A DNA stretch of 64,000 bases from Pseudohalioglobus sediminis (GCF_008370495.1 NZ_VTUX01000005.1:241882-305881), one strand, 5' to 3'. Counted from the first letter of the stretch, positions 16,301-25,833 are shown. The notes: a model not told the origin generated them from the sequence alone. Made by a program: numbers and translations.

Positions 16301-17014
16301 TCAGTCAGGGGCCTGGAGTTTGCCCTTGGCGCGCAGCCGGCGCATCGCCCAGCGGTGAGCCTCCACGGCCAGTAGCCTGGCTTCGGCGTCATTGAGCTCC
16401 GGCATCTGCAGACGCCACTGCCGGAAAAATCGCATACGGTCAGTGTTGCTGACGTCCGCGGGCGTCAACATACTGAGTTGCATCAGGTTGCGCAGCAGGT
16501 CGCGTCCTGCCGGGGGCTGTCGCCGGGTGTTGCGCTCGTTGTCGATCAGTGAAAAGTGAAAAGTGTTTTCGCGCCAGTCTGCCAGCACGTTGCTGGTACG
16601 CAGGTCACCGTGGATAAAGCCGGCCGCATGCAGCCGGCCAATGAACTCTCCCAGGCCGCAAAGCAAATTACGGCGACGTCGCATGAAACTATCACCCCGC
16701 CCTGGCAATTCTTCGCGTAGCCATCGGGTCACGCCATATCCGGGCATCGCCGTGCTGAAAAGGTATTCCCTGCCGCCGGGAAGCTTTCCCCAGGCGATGT
16801 TGAGCGGGGCATCGATGCCGGCTTCCCGCAGGGCGTCATTCTGTTTGCGCGCCCGCGTCGCGCGACTGCCCTTGACGAGAGCTTTCACGGTCTCGAGTGG
16901 GCTGCGCGGCAGGAACTCCTTGTAATAAAGTTTCTCGTCGGGCTGCGCGATCACGCGCGCATAGGCGGAACTGCCCACCATGTGCCAGCCCTGTGGCAGC
17001 TGGTCGCTTGCCAA
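16301..17014 (-). CDS. LPS kinase-family protein (third copy in the region)
   Basis: A 237-residue kinase-like protein of the Kdo/WaaP family. It has YYKEFLPRSPLETVKALVKG (ATP-binding Lys, about 30-49), RKQNDALREAGIDAPLNIAW, the catalytic loop HAAGFIHGDLRTSNVLA (about 129) and FSLIDNERNTRR (metal-binding Asp, about 152). This start is TTG; an ATG at 16981 preceded by AGGG is an equally plausible start, 11 codons shorter. It lies alone on the minus strand, 2 bases beyond the end of the convergent sulfotransferase gene. With WaaP and its neighbour it makes three LPS-type kinases within 4 kb. The substrate is unknown. Confidence 0.78.
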   Translation of the reverse strand: MASDQLPQGWHMVGSSAYARVIAQPDEKLYYKEFLPRSPLETVKALVKGSRATRARKQNDALREAGIDAPLNIAWGKLPGGREYLFSTAMPGYGVTRWLREELPGRGDSFMRRRRNLLCGLGEFIGRLHAAGFIHGDLRTSNVLADWRENTFHFSLIDNERNTRRQPPAGRDLLRNLMQLSMLTPADVSNTDRMRFFRQWRLQMPELNDAEARLLAVEAHRWAMRRLRAKGKLQAPD

Positions 17015-17092
17015 CTGCAGTGCCAGCTGCTCAAGCTGGCGCGGTGCTTTGTCTTCGGTTTCGATTGTCGCAGCCTCAGTGAATGCGCTGCA

Positions 17093-18628
17093 CTAGTTTA
17101 TGCGCGGCGGCAGCTGCGGACCAGCGGGTCTCAGGGCAACGACCACGGCGCGCCCGGTGCGCTCGCCTTCGAACGAGCGCAGTTCCTGCAGGGCGTGTGT
17201 TGCCACGAACTGTTGCCAGAAAGCTTCCTGGCGCGGGCGCAGGTACACCACCAGATAGTCGCTGTCCCGCCAGATCGCGGGCTCGTCAAGGATAGATTCC
17301 AGTTTGAAGCGCTTGCGCTGCAGCGTACTCCAGTCGACCTGCCTATGGCTGAAATGGGCGATGTATTTCTCATTGGTGACCACGGATGCCTGTTCTGCAG
17401 TGTTCTCGGCAACCCAGCGTGTCGCGCTGACGATAAACAGCTTGTCACGTTCACCGTTGTGCAGGGTGTCAGCGGTGGTACCCAGCAGGAGAATGGCAAC
17501 CAGGTATTTCTTCCAGCCGCCCCGGTGCCAGAGTGAGCTGAGGAAAAAGGGCAGGAACAGCAACAGCAAGACGCCGGCCTGTATGGCATAGCGCTCGAGC
17601 ATGAAGCGATTGATCGCTGTGAAAATACACAGGTAGAGCAGTACCGTCAGCAGGTAGCCAAAGATAATTGCGAGGTCGTCGCGCCGGAAGCGGTGGCCGA
17701 TGCCGGCGCGCGCGCCCCAGAACAGCACCAGGACCCACGGCCAGGTGATGGCCCGGCACAGATTGAGCAGCAATATGGCGGCGAGCCCGGCGACGGCCGC
17801 AACCGGTGCGTCCTCCCGGGAGGTGAACAAGAGCATGGGTTCAGCGGAGGCCCGTGCCAGTTCAGTAAATACCCCGGGAAAAGCAAGCAGCCTGTCTACA
17901 TACAGCCCGATCGCAGGGAAGAGGGGTGTGCCTTCAGCCCTCAGGTTCTGGTACGCATAGACCGCCAGCATCGCGATGCCGCCGGCCAGCAGCACTGGCA
18001 CCAGGAATTGCAGGCAGCGCCGGAACCGGTGTGGCAGGTCCCTGGTAAACAATAGCGCCAGGGGTGCGAGCACTGCGAGAAAGGCACCCTCGAAACGAAA
18101 CAGGGTCGCCAGCAATACGAACACTGTCCAGCGCAGTTGCCGTGTTACGGTCTGGTGCTGGACATAGAGCAGTAGCTCCCGCAGCGACAGCATTACGAAA
18201 GCGAGGTATATCGGGTCGCGCATAATTGACGCGCGGGTATGGTTTATCCACGGGTGAGAGAGGATCACGATGGCCGCGATCAGCTGTACGCTGCGCTTGC
18301 CGCCGAGTACCCGGACCGTATCCACAAAGGCAAGGCACAGCACCACGTAAAAAAAGGTGGTGATAAGCAGGCCCGAATAGAGCAGCGGAATGCCGGTGAG
18401 TTGGTGCAGCAAAGCGATGCAGACAGGCAGCAGCGGGCGGCCGAATACCTGTTGGCTGGCGGCGAGCCCGTCCTGCAGGTAGGCCTCTGCCGCGCGCAAG
18501 TATATGATGGCGTCCCGGTTTATCAGCGGGTCGAGCCAGATCAGCCAGGCTGAGACCAGCAGGCTTGCGGCAACGATCCACCGGTAGCGAATGTTGGCTT
18601 CGGAAGCGATGTCGGAAATCTCGGGCAC
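17093..18628 (-). CDS. Polytopic membrane glycosyltransferase-like protein (GT39/ArnT-type)
   Basis: A 511-residue inner-membrane protein with about ten hydrophobic segments. The first external loop carries PLINRDAIIYLRAAEAYLQD (about 33-52), the Asp-containing pattern of GT-C enzymes that use polyprenyl-phosphate sugars (GT39/GT83). Later segments include LFRFEGAFLAVLAPLALLF. The C-terminal ~130 residues are soluble. The gene starts GTG and runs toward the third kinase gene. A role transferring a sugar from a lipid carrier to LPS or another periplasmic glycan is inferred from fold and context; it could equally be an uncharacterised membrane protein. Confidence 0.6.
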   Translation of the reverse strand: MPEISDIASEANIRYRWIVAASLLVSAWLIWLDPLINRDAIIYLRAAEAYLQDGLAASQQVFGRPLLPVCIALLHQLTGIPLLYSGLLITTFFYVVLCLAFVDTVRVLGGKRSVQLIAAIVILSHPWINHTRASIMRDPIYLAFVMLSLRELLLYVQHQTVTRQLRWTVFVLLATLFRFEGAFLAVLAPLALLFTRDLPHRFRRCLQFLVPVLLAGGIAMLAVYAYQNLRAEGTPLFPAIGLYVDRLLAFPGVFTELARASAEPMLLFTSREDAPVAAVAGLAAILLLNLCRAITWPWVLVLFWGARAGIGHRFRRDDLAIIFGYLLTVLLYLCIFTAINRFMLERYAIQAGVLLLLFLPFFLSSLWHRGGWKKYLVAILLLGTTADTLHNGERDKLFIVSATRWVAENTAEQASVVTNEKYIAHFSHRQVDWSTLQRKRFKLESILDEPAIWRDSDYLVVYLRPRQEAFWQQFVATHALQELRSFEGERTGRAVVVALRPAGPQLPPRIN

Positions 18629-18724
18629 CAGGAGGTTTTTGTTTGCCGCATAGTCTAACCGCGCGCAATTGCGTAAGCTAGCGCGCCTGACCGGGCCTCA
18701 CACGATTACAGCGCCAGCGCCACC

Positions 18725-20773
18725 ATGTATAAAGCAGCAAGCACATACCGGCCAGACATAGACGGGCTGCGAGCCATCGCGGTGTTGTTGGTGCTCTGGT
18801 ATCACGCCGGCTTCCCTGTCAGTGGCGGCTATGTCGGCGTGGATGTGTTCTTCGTGATATCCGGTTACCTCATTACCGGGCTGGTATGGGCTGATGTACG
18901 TTCGCGGCGTTTCAGCTTCGCCGCGTTTTACCTGCGACGCTTCAAGCGTTTGCTGCCGGCCCTTTGCCTGGTGGTGGCAGCCAGCGTGTTGATAGCTGGC
19001 CTGGTATTCATGCCTGGCGACTACCTCGCGCTCGGCGAAAGCTTGCGCTACGTACTGGTCGGCCTTGGCAATTTCCATTTTTTCGAAACCACGCAGAGCT
19101 ACTTTGCCGCCGATGCCGAGCTGATACCGCTGATACACACCTGGTCCCTGGCGGTGGAAGAGCAGTTCTACGTGTTGTGGCCGCCACTGCTGCTGGGAGT
19201 CTATGCGCTCACCCGGCGCATGCCGCGGGAGCAGTTGACTGCGTTTGCGGCCCTGCTGTTTATGCTGGCGCTGGTTGGTTCCGAGTATCTGGCCCGCCAC
19301 GCACCGGCGCTGGCGTATTACCTGTTGCCGGCGAGAGTGTTTGAGCTGATGCTGGGCGGCCTGCTGGCGGTGTACGGCGCCTATCTGCCGAGACCTCGCG
19401 AGACCGTGCTGTCGCTGCTGTCCCTGCTTGGTCTGGCGTTGATATTGTGGCCCGCGTTCACCCTGACCCGCGAAAGTGTTTTTCCCGGTTTCAACGCGTT
19501 CTGGGTTTGCCTGGGCTCGGCGTTGGTCATCTACACCGGGGGTGTCAGCACGCGCGCGGCCAGCTATCGCCTGCTGTCGCAGGGCCCCCTGGTTTTTATC
19601 GGCCTGATTTCCTATTCACTTTACCTCTGGCACTGGCCGCTGGTGGCAACAGCCAATTACCTGAACATTGCGTTGGGCGGATTCACCGGCCTGGCTATTG
19701 TGCTGGCCAGCCTGGTACTGGCGTGGCTTACCTGGTTGCTGGTAGAGCAGCCCGTGCGGCGGCAGGCGGGTTGGCATTTCACCGGCGTTTTTGCCGTTCT
19801 TTTTGTGCTGCCGATAGTGTGTGCGGTCGGTTTCCACCAGTACCTGCGCAAAACCGAGGGCTGGCCGCAGCGCCTGGTTGAACCTTTGCGCGGCGTGGCG
19901 CTTACCTATCTCAATGACGAACCCGGTCGGCTGTTCCCGACCTGCCATGACAAGTCGGTGGTAATAGATACCAGTTCACGCTGCCTGATAGGTGCCGGGG
20001 AGCATGCAGATTCGACGCCGGGCTTTCTGTTGCTCGGTGACTCCCACGCCAATTCCGCTGCCGGGGTGTTTGACCAGCTGGGGAAAGCCGCCGGCCAACA
20101 GGGGTTGATGATTACCTCGGGCAGCTCTCCCTTCCTGGTCGATGCGGACCGCTATCGTGTTGACTCAGCTGGCCTGAACGAGCTGCGGCCGCGTTACCGT
20201 GAGCGCATGGAGAACATCCGTGAATGGATTGAGGGCGGGTACCGCGGTACGGTGGTTTTGGCAGCGGCCTGGCACCGCTATCTCGATGACCGAAGCATCA
20301 ACTTCAAGCCCGAATTCGAAGATGCGTTGGCGCATACCCTGCGCTGGCTCGCGGACCACGGTAACGAGGTGGTTATCTACCTGGCAATCCAGGACCTGCC
20401 GGACAATCCCGAGGTGCGCTGTATCGGCCTGGACAGTTTCGATCTCTCGCAGCGCTGGAGTGGCCTGTTCAGCAGCGGCCTGCTGCACCCGGGCAACAGT
20501 TGCCAGGAGCTGCAATTGGTTTATCCCGCGGGCCTGCACGAAGACAATCGTACCCGCACACGGCAGCGCCTGGAGCATATTGCCGCCGGCATAAGCGGGG
20601 TGAGGATGATCGATCCCATGGCATTTCTCTGTGAGCAGGGGCAGTGCAGGGCTGCGCTGGAGGGGCGCTACATCTACCATGATGTCACCCACATCAACTT
20701 CTCCGGTGGAGGCGCCCTGGCGCGAGTGATGCTGCAAGCGGGCTCGAATATCCTGCAGTCGGCGTCGGACTGA
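18725..20773 (+). CDS. OafA/YrhL-like acyltransferase with C-terminal SGNH domain
   Basis: Integral-membrane O-acyltransferase expected to acetylate a surface polysaccharide or LPS sugar. The 682 residues divide into an acyltransferase-3 membrane domain (about 1-365) and a C-terminal SGNH hydrolase-like domain. The membrane part has YRPDIDGLRAIAVLLVLWYH at the N-terminus, GGYVGVDVFFVISGYLITGL and THTWSLAVEEQFYVLWP. The SGNH domain has GDSHANSAAGVFDQ (about 438) and the Asp/His pair in YHDVTHINFSGG (about 653). It stands alone before the rhamnose genes. The modified sugar cannot be told from sequence. The start ATG lacks an obvious ribosome-binding site. Confidence 0.88.
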   Translation: MYKAASTYRPDIDGLRAIAVLLVLWYHAGFPVSGGYVGVDVFFVISGYLITGLVWADVRSRRFSFAAFYLRRFKRLLPALCLVVAASVLIAGLVFMPGDYLALGESLRYVLVGLGNFHFFETTQSYFAADAELIPLIHTWSLAVEEQFYVLWPPLLLGVYALTRRMPREQLTAFAALLFMLALVGSEYLARHAPALAYYLLPARVFELMLGGLLAVYGAYLPRPRETVLSLLSLLGLALILWPAFTLTRESVFPGFNAFWVCLGSALVIYTGGVSTRAASYRLLSQGPLVFIGLISYSLYLWHWPLVATANYLNIALGGFTGLAIVLASLVLAWLTWLLVEQPVRRQAGWHFTGVFAVLFVLPIVCAVGFHQYLRKTEGWPQRLVEPLRGVALTYLNDEPGRLFPTCHDKSVVIDTSSRCLIGAGEHADSTPGFLLLGDSHANSAAGVFDQLGKAAGQQGLMITSGSSPFLVDADRYRVDSAGLNELRPRYRERMENIREWIEGGYRGTVVLAAAWHRYLDDRSINFKPEFEDALAHTLRWLADHGNEVVIYLAIQDLPDNPEVRCIGLDSFDLSQRWSGLFSSGLLHPGNSCQELQLVYPAGLHEDNRTRTRQRLEHIAAGISGVRMIDPMAFLCEQGQCRAALEGRYIYHDVTHINFSGGGALARVMLQAGSNILQSASD

Positions 20774-20909
20774 GTCCGGGTTTGTCGCAGGATCTTCAGC
20801 GACCCGTAAAAATTCTGGGCATTCTCGCGGCGGCCCAATACACTTGTCGGGTTTACGACGAACTTTTTGCGGAGGCACCAGCGAAGATGGGGCGCGACGG
20901 ATACAGAAT

Positions 20910-21779
20910 ATGACCAGGGTACTGGTGACAGGTGCCGGTGGGCAGCTGGGGCGTGAACTGCAGCGCAGCGTGCCGGATGGCGTTGACTGCCTGGCCCTGG
21001 GCCGAGGGCAACTCGACATTGCCGATAGTGCAGCGGTTAGCAGGGTGGTCGGCGAACAGCGCCCCGAGGTGTTGATTAACGCCGCCGCCTATACCGCAGT
21101 TGACCAGGCCGAGACCGAGGCGGATGCCGCCATGCGCATCAATGCTGAGGGCGCAGGCAATCTGGCAGCGGCGTGTGCCGAGCATGGCGTACGCATGCTG
21201 CATATTTCTACCGATTTCGTGTTCGATGGCAACAGTTCTACTCCCTACACGGCTGAGGCGGCCACGTCGCCCCTCGGCGAGTACGGTCGCAGCAAGCTGG
21301 CGGGGGAGGAGGCGGTACGAAACGCGTTGCCGGCGGCGGTCATCATGCGCACGGCCTGGGTGTATTCCGCCTTTGGCGGCAACTTCGTCAAGACCATGCT
21401 GCGTTTGATGGCCGAGCGCGACACCCTGTCCGTGGTTGCGGACCAGGTCGGCACGCCAACCTGGGCCAACGGCCTGGCGCGCGCTCTCTGGCAGGTCGTC
21501 GATCGGCCGACCCTGCAGGGCATTTATCACTGGACCGATGCGGGTGTCTGCAGCTGGTATGATTTTGCGGTGGCGATCGCCGAGGAGTCAGCAGCCCTTG
21601 GCCTGCTAGACTGCGCACCGAGAGTGTTACCGATTCCCGGCAGCGCTTACCCGACCCCGGCGCGGCGCCCATCATTCAGCGTGCTGGATAAACAGGACAC
21701 CTGGGAAGCCCTTGGCGTGGCCGGCGTGCATTGGCGGGTTCAGCTGCGGAAAATGTTGCAGGAACTGAAGGAGAGTTAA
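20910..21779 (+). CDS. rmlD: dTDP-4-dehydrorhamnose reductase
   Basis: Last step of dTDP-L-rhamnose synthesis: NAD(P)H reduction of dTDP-4-keto-L-rhamnose. The 289-residue SDR protein has the Rossmann motif VTGAGGQLGRELQ (about 6), VLINAAAYTAVDQAE (about 57), STDFVFDG (about 101) and the catalytic Tyr-Lys in YGRSKLAGE (about 128). The ATG at 20910 begins at the Rossmann strand; the upstream in-frame extension to 20844 is not family-like. rmlB follows after one base, preceded by GGAGAG. Confidence 0.94.
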   Translation: MTRVLVTGAGGQLGRELQRSVPDGVDCLALGRGQLDIADSAAVSRVVGEQRPEVLINAAAYTAVDQAETEADAAMRINAEGAGNLAAACAEHGVRMLHISTDFVFDGNSSTPYTAEAATSPLGEYGRSKLAGEEAVRNALPAAVIMRTAWVYSAFGGNFVKTMLRLMAERDTLSVVADQVGTPTWANGLARALWQVVDRPTLQGIYHWTDAGVCSWYDFAVAIAEESAALGLLDCAPRVLPIPGSAYPTPARRPSFSVLDKQDTWEALGVAGVHWRVQLRKMLQELKES

Positions 21780-21780
21780 C

Positions 21781-22845
21781 TTGCCCCGTTCACTATTGGT
21801 CACTGGTGCGGCCGGTTTCATCGGCGCCAACTTTGTGCACTACTGGCGTCGCCAGCATCCGCAGGATGTGATCGTTGCCTACGACGCGCTCACTTACGCG
21901 GGTAACCGCGAAAACCTGGCGACGCTTGAGGGTAGCGCGGGCTTTCACTTCGTGCATGCGGATATCTGCGACCAGGCGACGGTGCTGGCCACACTGCGCG
22001 AGCACGAGGTCGATACGGTGGTGCACTTTGCTGCGGAAAGCCACGTGGATCGTTCCATCACCGGCCCGGATGCATTTATCGAAACCAATGTTGTGGGCAC
22101 CCACACCCTGTTGAAGGCCGCGCGTGAATACTGGCTCGGGGGTGACGCTGCGATGTCGCATCGTTTCCACCATGTTTCCACAGACGAGGTTTACGGCTCG
22201 CTGGCGGCGGATGCCCCGGGCTTTTATGAAGAGCAGAAGTACGAGCCAAATTCGCCCTATTCGGCGAGCAAGGCCGCCTCGGATCACCTGGTACGGGCCT
22301 ACCATCACACCTATGGCCTGCAGGTAACAACCAGTAATTGCTCGAATAACTACGGGCCATATCACTTCCCTGAGAAGCTGATACCGCTTTGCCTCACCAA
22401 TATTCTCAGGGGATTACCTTTGCCGGTGTATGGTGATGGCAGCAACATCCGTGACTGGCTGTACGTGGAAGATCACTGCCGGGGAATCGAAAACGTGCTG
22501 CTAGCGGGTCGGGTCGGGGAAACCTACAACATCGGCGGCAACAATGAGTGGACAAACCTGGATATCGTGCACCTGTTGTGCGATCAACTCGATTCGCGCT
22601 TTGGCGCCAGCCCGGACCTGGCGCAGCGCTTTCCCGATGCCCCCGGTGCCAGTGGCGGCAGCGCCCGCGATTTGATCACCTTTGTCGAAGATCGGGCCGG
22701 TCACGACTGGCGGTACGCCATCGATGCGACAAAAATCAGTGATGAACTCGGCTTTTCTCCGGCTGAAACCTTCGAGACGGGGTTGTCGAAAACGCTGGAC
22801 TGGTACCTGGATAACGAGACCTGGTGGCGACCGCTCCTGGTTTAG
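21781..22845 (+). CDS. rmlB: dTDP-glucose 4,6-dehydratase
   Basis: Converts dTDP-D-glucose to dTDP-4-keto-6-deoxyglucose, the second step of dTDP-rhamnose synthesis. The 354-residue extended SDR has VTGAAGFIGANFVHYW at the N-terminus, HFAAESHVDRSI (about 80), STDEVYGSL with the catalytic Asp-Glu (about 133) and YSASKAASDHLVRAY (about 160), plus SNNYGPYHFPEKLIP. The start is TTG with GGAGAG about 7 bases before it. It ends 15 bases from the convergent rmlC, so the rml genes form two facing pairs. Confidence 0.96.
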   Translation: MPRSLLVTGAAGFIGANFVHYWRRQHPQDVIVAYDALTYAGNRENLATLEGSAGFHFVHADICDQATVLATLREHEVDTVVHFAAESHVDRSITGPDAFIETNVVGTHTLLKAAREYWLGGDAAMSHRFHHVSTDEVYGSLAADAPGFYEEQKYEPNSPYSASKAASDHLVRAYHHTYGLQVTTSNCSNNYGPYHFPEKLIPLCLTNILRGLPLPVYGDGSNIRDWLYVEDHCRGIENVLLAGRVGETYNIGGNNEWTNLDIVHLLCDQLDSRFGASPDLAQRFPDAPGASGGSARDLITFVEDRAGHDWRYAIDATKISDELGFSPAETFETGLSKTLDWYLDNETWWRPLLV

Positions 22846-22860
22846 TCGATACGCTTTGGG

Positions 22861-23409
22861 TCAATCCAGCAGCGGGGCTTCGCTGAAGGGCAGCCCCTGC
22901 GCGTCCTTGCCCGAGAGCTGTGGCGCCTGGCCATCTATAAGCGGCCACTCTATACCGACTGCGGGGTCGTCCCAGGCCAGCGAAATCTCGCTTTCGGGGT
23001 GGTACATATCGGTACACTTGTACTGGAAATCGGCAACGTCAGTTAGCACATAGAAGCCGTGTGCAAACCCGGCCGGTACCCATAGCATTTGCCGGTTTTC
23101 CTCGCTCAGGGTAACGCCGAACCACTGTCCCAGGGTGGGCGAGTCGCGGCGCATATCCACCACTGCGTCAAATACTGCCCCGGCGGTTACCCGCACCAAT
23201 TTTCCCTGCGTATGCTGCGTCTGGTAGTGCATGCCGCGGAGAATACCGCGGGCGGAGCGACTGTGATTGTCCTGCACAAATTCCATATCGAAGCCGGCGT
23301 TGGCAAAGGTGCGCGCATTCCAGCTCTCCATGAAGAAGCCGCGCTCGTCGCCGTAAACATCCGGTGTCAGCAGGTAGACGCCCTGCAAGGTGGTGGGCTC
23401 AAACTTCAT
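22861..23409 (-). CDS. rmlC: dTDP-4-dehydrorhamnose 3,5-epimerase
   Basis: Third step of dTDP-L-rhamnose synthesis. The 182-residue cupin has [11 protein letters not shown] (about 22), [20 protein letters not shown] (about 44) containing the catalytic His, [20 protein letters not shown] (about 77), and [20 protein letters not shown] (about 111). The gene begins 11 bases inside the 3' end of rmlA, indicating translational coupling. It converges on rmlB. All catalytic motifs are intact. Confidence 0.96.
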   Translation of the reverse strand: MKFEPTTLQGVYLLTPDVYGDERGFFMESWNARTFANAGFDMEFVQDNHSRSARGILRGMHYQTQHTQGKLVRVTAGAVFDAVVDMRRDSPTLGQWFGVTLSEENRQMLWVPAGFAHGFYVLTDVADFQYKCTDMYHPESEISLAWDDPAVGIEWPLIDGQAPQLSGKDAQGLPFSEAPLLD

Positions 23410-24304
23410 GAAACACCATGCCCTGTTCGTTCAGCAGACTCTTCAGATAGAGGCCGTAGCCGCTCTTTTCCAGTGGTGCGGCCAGGGCCAGCAGCTCTTC
23501 CGCGGAAATGTAACCCATACGGAACGCGACCTCCTCGGGACAGGCGATTTTCAATCCCTGCCGCTCTTCGACCACGCGCACAAAATTGGCCGCATCCAGC
23601 AGCGAGTTGTGGGTGCCGGTGTCGAGCCAGGCGCTGCCGCGGCTCATGACTTCCACTTTGAGGTCGCCGCGCTCCAGGTAGCGCTTGTTGACGTCGGTGA
23701 TCTCCAGCTCGCCCCGCGGTGAGGGGGTAATGCTCCTGGCGATATCCACCACGTCGTTGTCGTAGAAATACAGGCCGGTCACCGCGTAATGCGACTTCGG
23801 GTCGGTGGGCTTTTCCTCGATGTCCCGGGCCACGCCGTCCTTGTCGAATGACACCACGCCATAGCGCTCAGGGTCCTGCACGTAGTAGGCGAAGACCGAG
23901 GCGCCGGAATCGCGCTGCGCGGCGTTGCGCAGTTTCAGGGTGAAGCCGCCGCCGTAGAAAATGTTGTCGCCCAGTACCAGGGCTACCTTGTCGGTGCCGA
24001 TGAATTCCTCGCCCAGTATAAAAGCCTGAGCCAGGCCGTCCGGATCCGGCTGTACCGTGTAGCTTATGCTGACGCCCCACCGGGAGCCATCGCCAAGCAG
24101 GTCTGCGAAGGCTTCCTGGTCGCGAGGTGTGGTGATGACCAGGATGTCGCGAATGCCCGCCAGCATGAGGGTTGCCAGCGGGTAGTAGATCATCGGCTTG
24201 TCATATACCGGCATCAGTTGCTTGGAGACGGTGCTGGTAAGTGGATGCAGGCGAGTGCCGGACCCGCCTGCCAGGATAATGCCCTTGTAGGCCGTGTCGC
24301 TCAT
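23399..24304 (-). CDS. rmlA: Glucose-1-phosphate thymidylyltransferase
   Basis: Makes dTDP-glucose from glucose-1-phosphate and dTTP, committing carbon to rhamnose. The 301 residues have the nucleotidyltransferase signature [16 protein letters not shown] (about 9), [32 protein letters not shown] (about 109), and [12 protein letters not shown] (about 173). The length matches the short RmlA type (about 290-300). It is first in the minus-strand rmlA-rmlC pair and is divergent from the glycosyltransferase gene at 24427. The family is close to other sugar-1-phosphate thymidylyltransferases, but the rmlBCD neighbours settle the assignment. Confidence 0.96.
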   Translation of the reverse strand: MSDTAYKGIILAGGSGTRLHPLTSTVSKQLMPVYDKPMIYYPLATLMLAGIRDILVITTPRDQEAFADLLGDGSRWGVSISYTVQPDPDGLAQAFILGEEFIGTDKVALVLGDNIFYGGGFTLKLRNAAQRDSGASVFAYYVQDPERYGVVSFDKDGVARDIEEKPTDPKSHYAVTGLYFYDNDVVDIARSITPSPRGELEITDVNKRYLERGDLKVEVMSRGSAWLDTGTHNSLLDAANFVRVVEERQGLKIACPEEVAFRMGYISAEELLALAAPLEKSGYGLYLKSLLNEQGMVFHEV

Positions 24305-24335
24305 GGATGTCTGGATTCCCCGGATATGAGCGCTG

Positions 24336-24341
24336 ATTATA
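24336..24341 (-). promoter_or_regulatory. Candidate -10 element for rmlA-rmlC
   Basis: A perfect minus-strand TATAAT lies 32 bases upstream of the rmlA ATG, so transcription would start about 25 bases before the gene. It sits between two copies of AGCGCTG (the + strand reads AGCGCTG, 14-base centre, then AGCGCTG). No convincing -35 hexamer is visible 16-18 bases upstream. It could depend on an activator bound to the flanking repeats. Confidence 0.35.
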
Positions 24342-24426
24342 CTGGTAACAGCGCTGATTTGGCGAGCCGGTACCCCGGCGCCGCAGTTGCAGGGGGTGGA
24401 TTTTTGAGCAGGCGCTGCTTACAATC

Positions 24427-25833
24427 TTGGGCTTTTGTCTTGCGGGCAAAGTCGCTTTGAAGGCGCGTCCACCGCCCCGAAAGACTGTTACCCCGCCATC
24501 AGCAAACGAGGATGCCCCCATCAGGCAGCTAGAGTCAGTATCCGCCGCAGCGGCGCAACCCCTGGCAGCGGCAGACGCCGCCGCGCCCGGCTTGGCGGAT
24601 AAACCGCTGCGTATTGCCCTGCTGGGTTACCGCAGCCAGCCACACGGCGGCGGGCAGGGGGTTTACCTGCGTTACCTCAGTAAAGGGCTGGTTGACGCGG
24701 GACACACCGTGGACGTGATTTCGGGGCCGCCCTATCCGCACCTGGACCCGCGGGTACGCTTGATCAAGCTACCCAGCCTGGATCTGTTCGAAAACGGGCT
24801 ACTGTCTCTAAGGCCACATCACCTGCGCTCGTTTACCAACATCATCGAGTGGACCAGCAAGCTGACCGGAGGCTTTGCCGAGCCCTACACGTTTGGTCGT
24901 CGGGCGGTGAAGTACCTGCGCCAGCACGGCGCTGAGTACGACCTTATCCACGACAACCAGAGTCTCAGCTACGGGATGCTCGAACTGCAGGAGATGGGCC
25001 TGCCGCTGGTCACCACAGTGCACCACCCGATTACCTCGGACTTGCGCATAGCCCTGAATGCTGCGCGCAACCCCTGGGAGCGGCTGCTGATTCGGCGTTG
25101 GCACTCGTTTCTGGAGATGCAGAAGAAAGTGGTCAAGCAGCTGCACAATATTGTCACTGTCTCCGACTGCTCACGCCAGGATATCGCCCGCGATTTCGGC
25201 CTGCAGCCTGCGGGCATCAGCATCGTCCACAACGGCGTCGACACAGACATGTTCCGCCCTCTGGAGGGCGTCCAGCGCCGGCCCCTGCGCCTGATGGCCA
25301 CCTGCAGCGCTGACGCTCCCCTCAAAGGCACGCGGTTCCTGGTCAGGGCCTATGCCCGGTTGCTGGAGACCTACCCGGAGCTGGAATTGTTGATGGTGAG
25401 CAAGCCGCTGCCCGGCGGCAAGACCGAGAGGTTGGTGAAGAAGCTGGGGCTTACCGACCGCATCCAGTTTGTCAGCGGTATCAGCACCGAACAGATGGTG
25501 CGCTATTACGCAGAAGCCACCGTGGCCATTGTGCCCTCGGTATATGAAGGCTTCGGTCTGCCCGCAGCGGAAGCCATGGCCTGCGGCGTACCGGTGGTAT
25601 CGACAGACGGCGGCGCGTTGCCGGAAGTGGTTGGCGATGCCGGCATTATCGTGCCGGCAAAAAATGTGGAGGCCATGGTTGACGCGATAGATGGTCTTTT
25701 GCGCGACCCGCAGCGGCGTGCCCAACTCGGAGAGGCAGGGCGCCAGCGCATCGACGACGCCTTCTGCTGGCAGGTTTGCGCACGGGAAATGACCGCCTAC
25801 TATCGGGAAGTATTGGCTAATGCAAACAGTTGA
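24427..25833 (+). CDS. Glycosyltransferase family 4 protein
   Basis: Retaining GT-B glycosyltransferase; donor and acceptor unknown. The conserved part begins at about residue 60 with RIALLGYRSQPHGGGQGVYL. It has VTTVHHPITSDL (about 200), VTVSDCSRQDIARDFGL, VHNGVDTDMF (about 265), DAPLKGTRFLVRAYARLLE and the E-x7-E motif in VPSVYEGFGLPAAEAMACGVP (about 377). The first ~58 residues are Pro/Ala-rich and unlike the family, so the TTG start is uncertain; a TTG at 24457 is one alternative. It overlaps the next methyltransferase gene by 14 bases and heads a three-gene unit. The family also includes sucrose- and trehalose-type synthases, but a surface-glycan role fits the location. Confidence 0.82.
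   Translation: MGFCLAGKVALKARPPPRKTVTPPSANEDAPIRQLESVSAAAAQPLAAADAAAPGLADKPLRIALLGYRSQPHGGGQGVYLRYLSKGLVDAGHTVDVISGPPYPHLDPRVRLIKLPSLDLFENGLLSLRPHHLRSFTNIIEWTSKLTGGFAEPYTFGRRAVKYLRQHGAEYDLIHDNQSLSYGMLELQEMGLPLVTTVHHPITSDLRIALNAARNPWERLLIRRWHSFLEMQKKVVKQLHNIVTVSDCSRQDIARDFGLQPAGISIVHNGVDTDMFRPLEGVQRRPLRLMATCSADAPLKGTRFLVRAYARLLETYPELELLMVSKPLPGGKTERLVKKLGLTDRIQFVSGISTEQMVRYYAEATVAIVPSVYEGFGLPAAEAMACGVPVVSTDGGALPEVVGDAGIIVPAKNVEAMVDAIDGLLRDPQRRAQLGEAGRQRIDDAFCWQVCAREMTAYYREVLANANS

Noticed and set aside
13171..17014. Kinase copies as tandem duplications of waaP
   Set aside because: Catalytic loops differ (HRDFYICHF, HGDCKWSNLL, HGDLRTSNVL) and the rest is too divergent for recent duplication.
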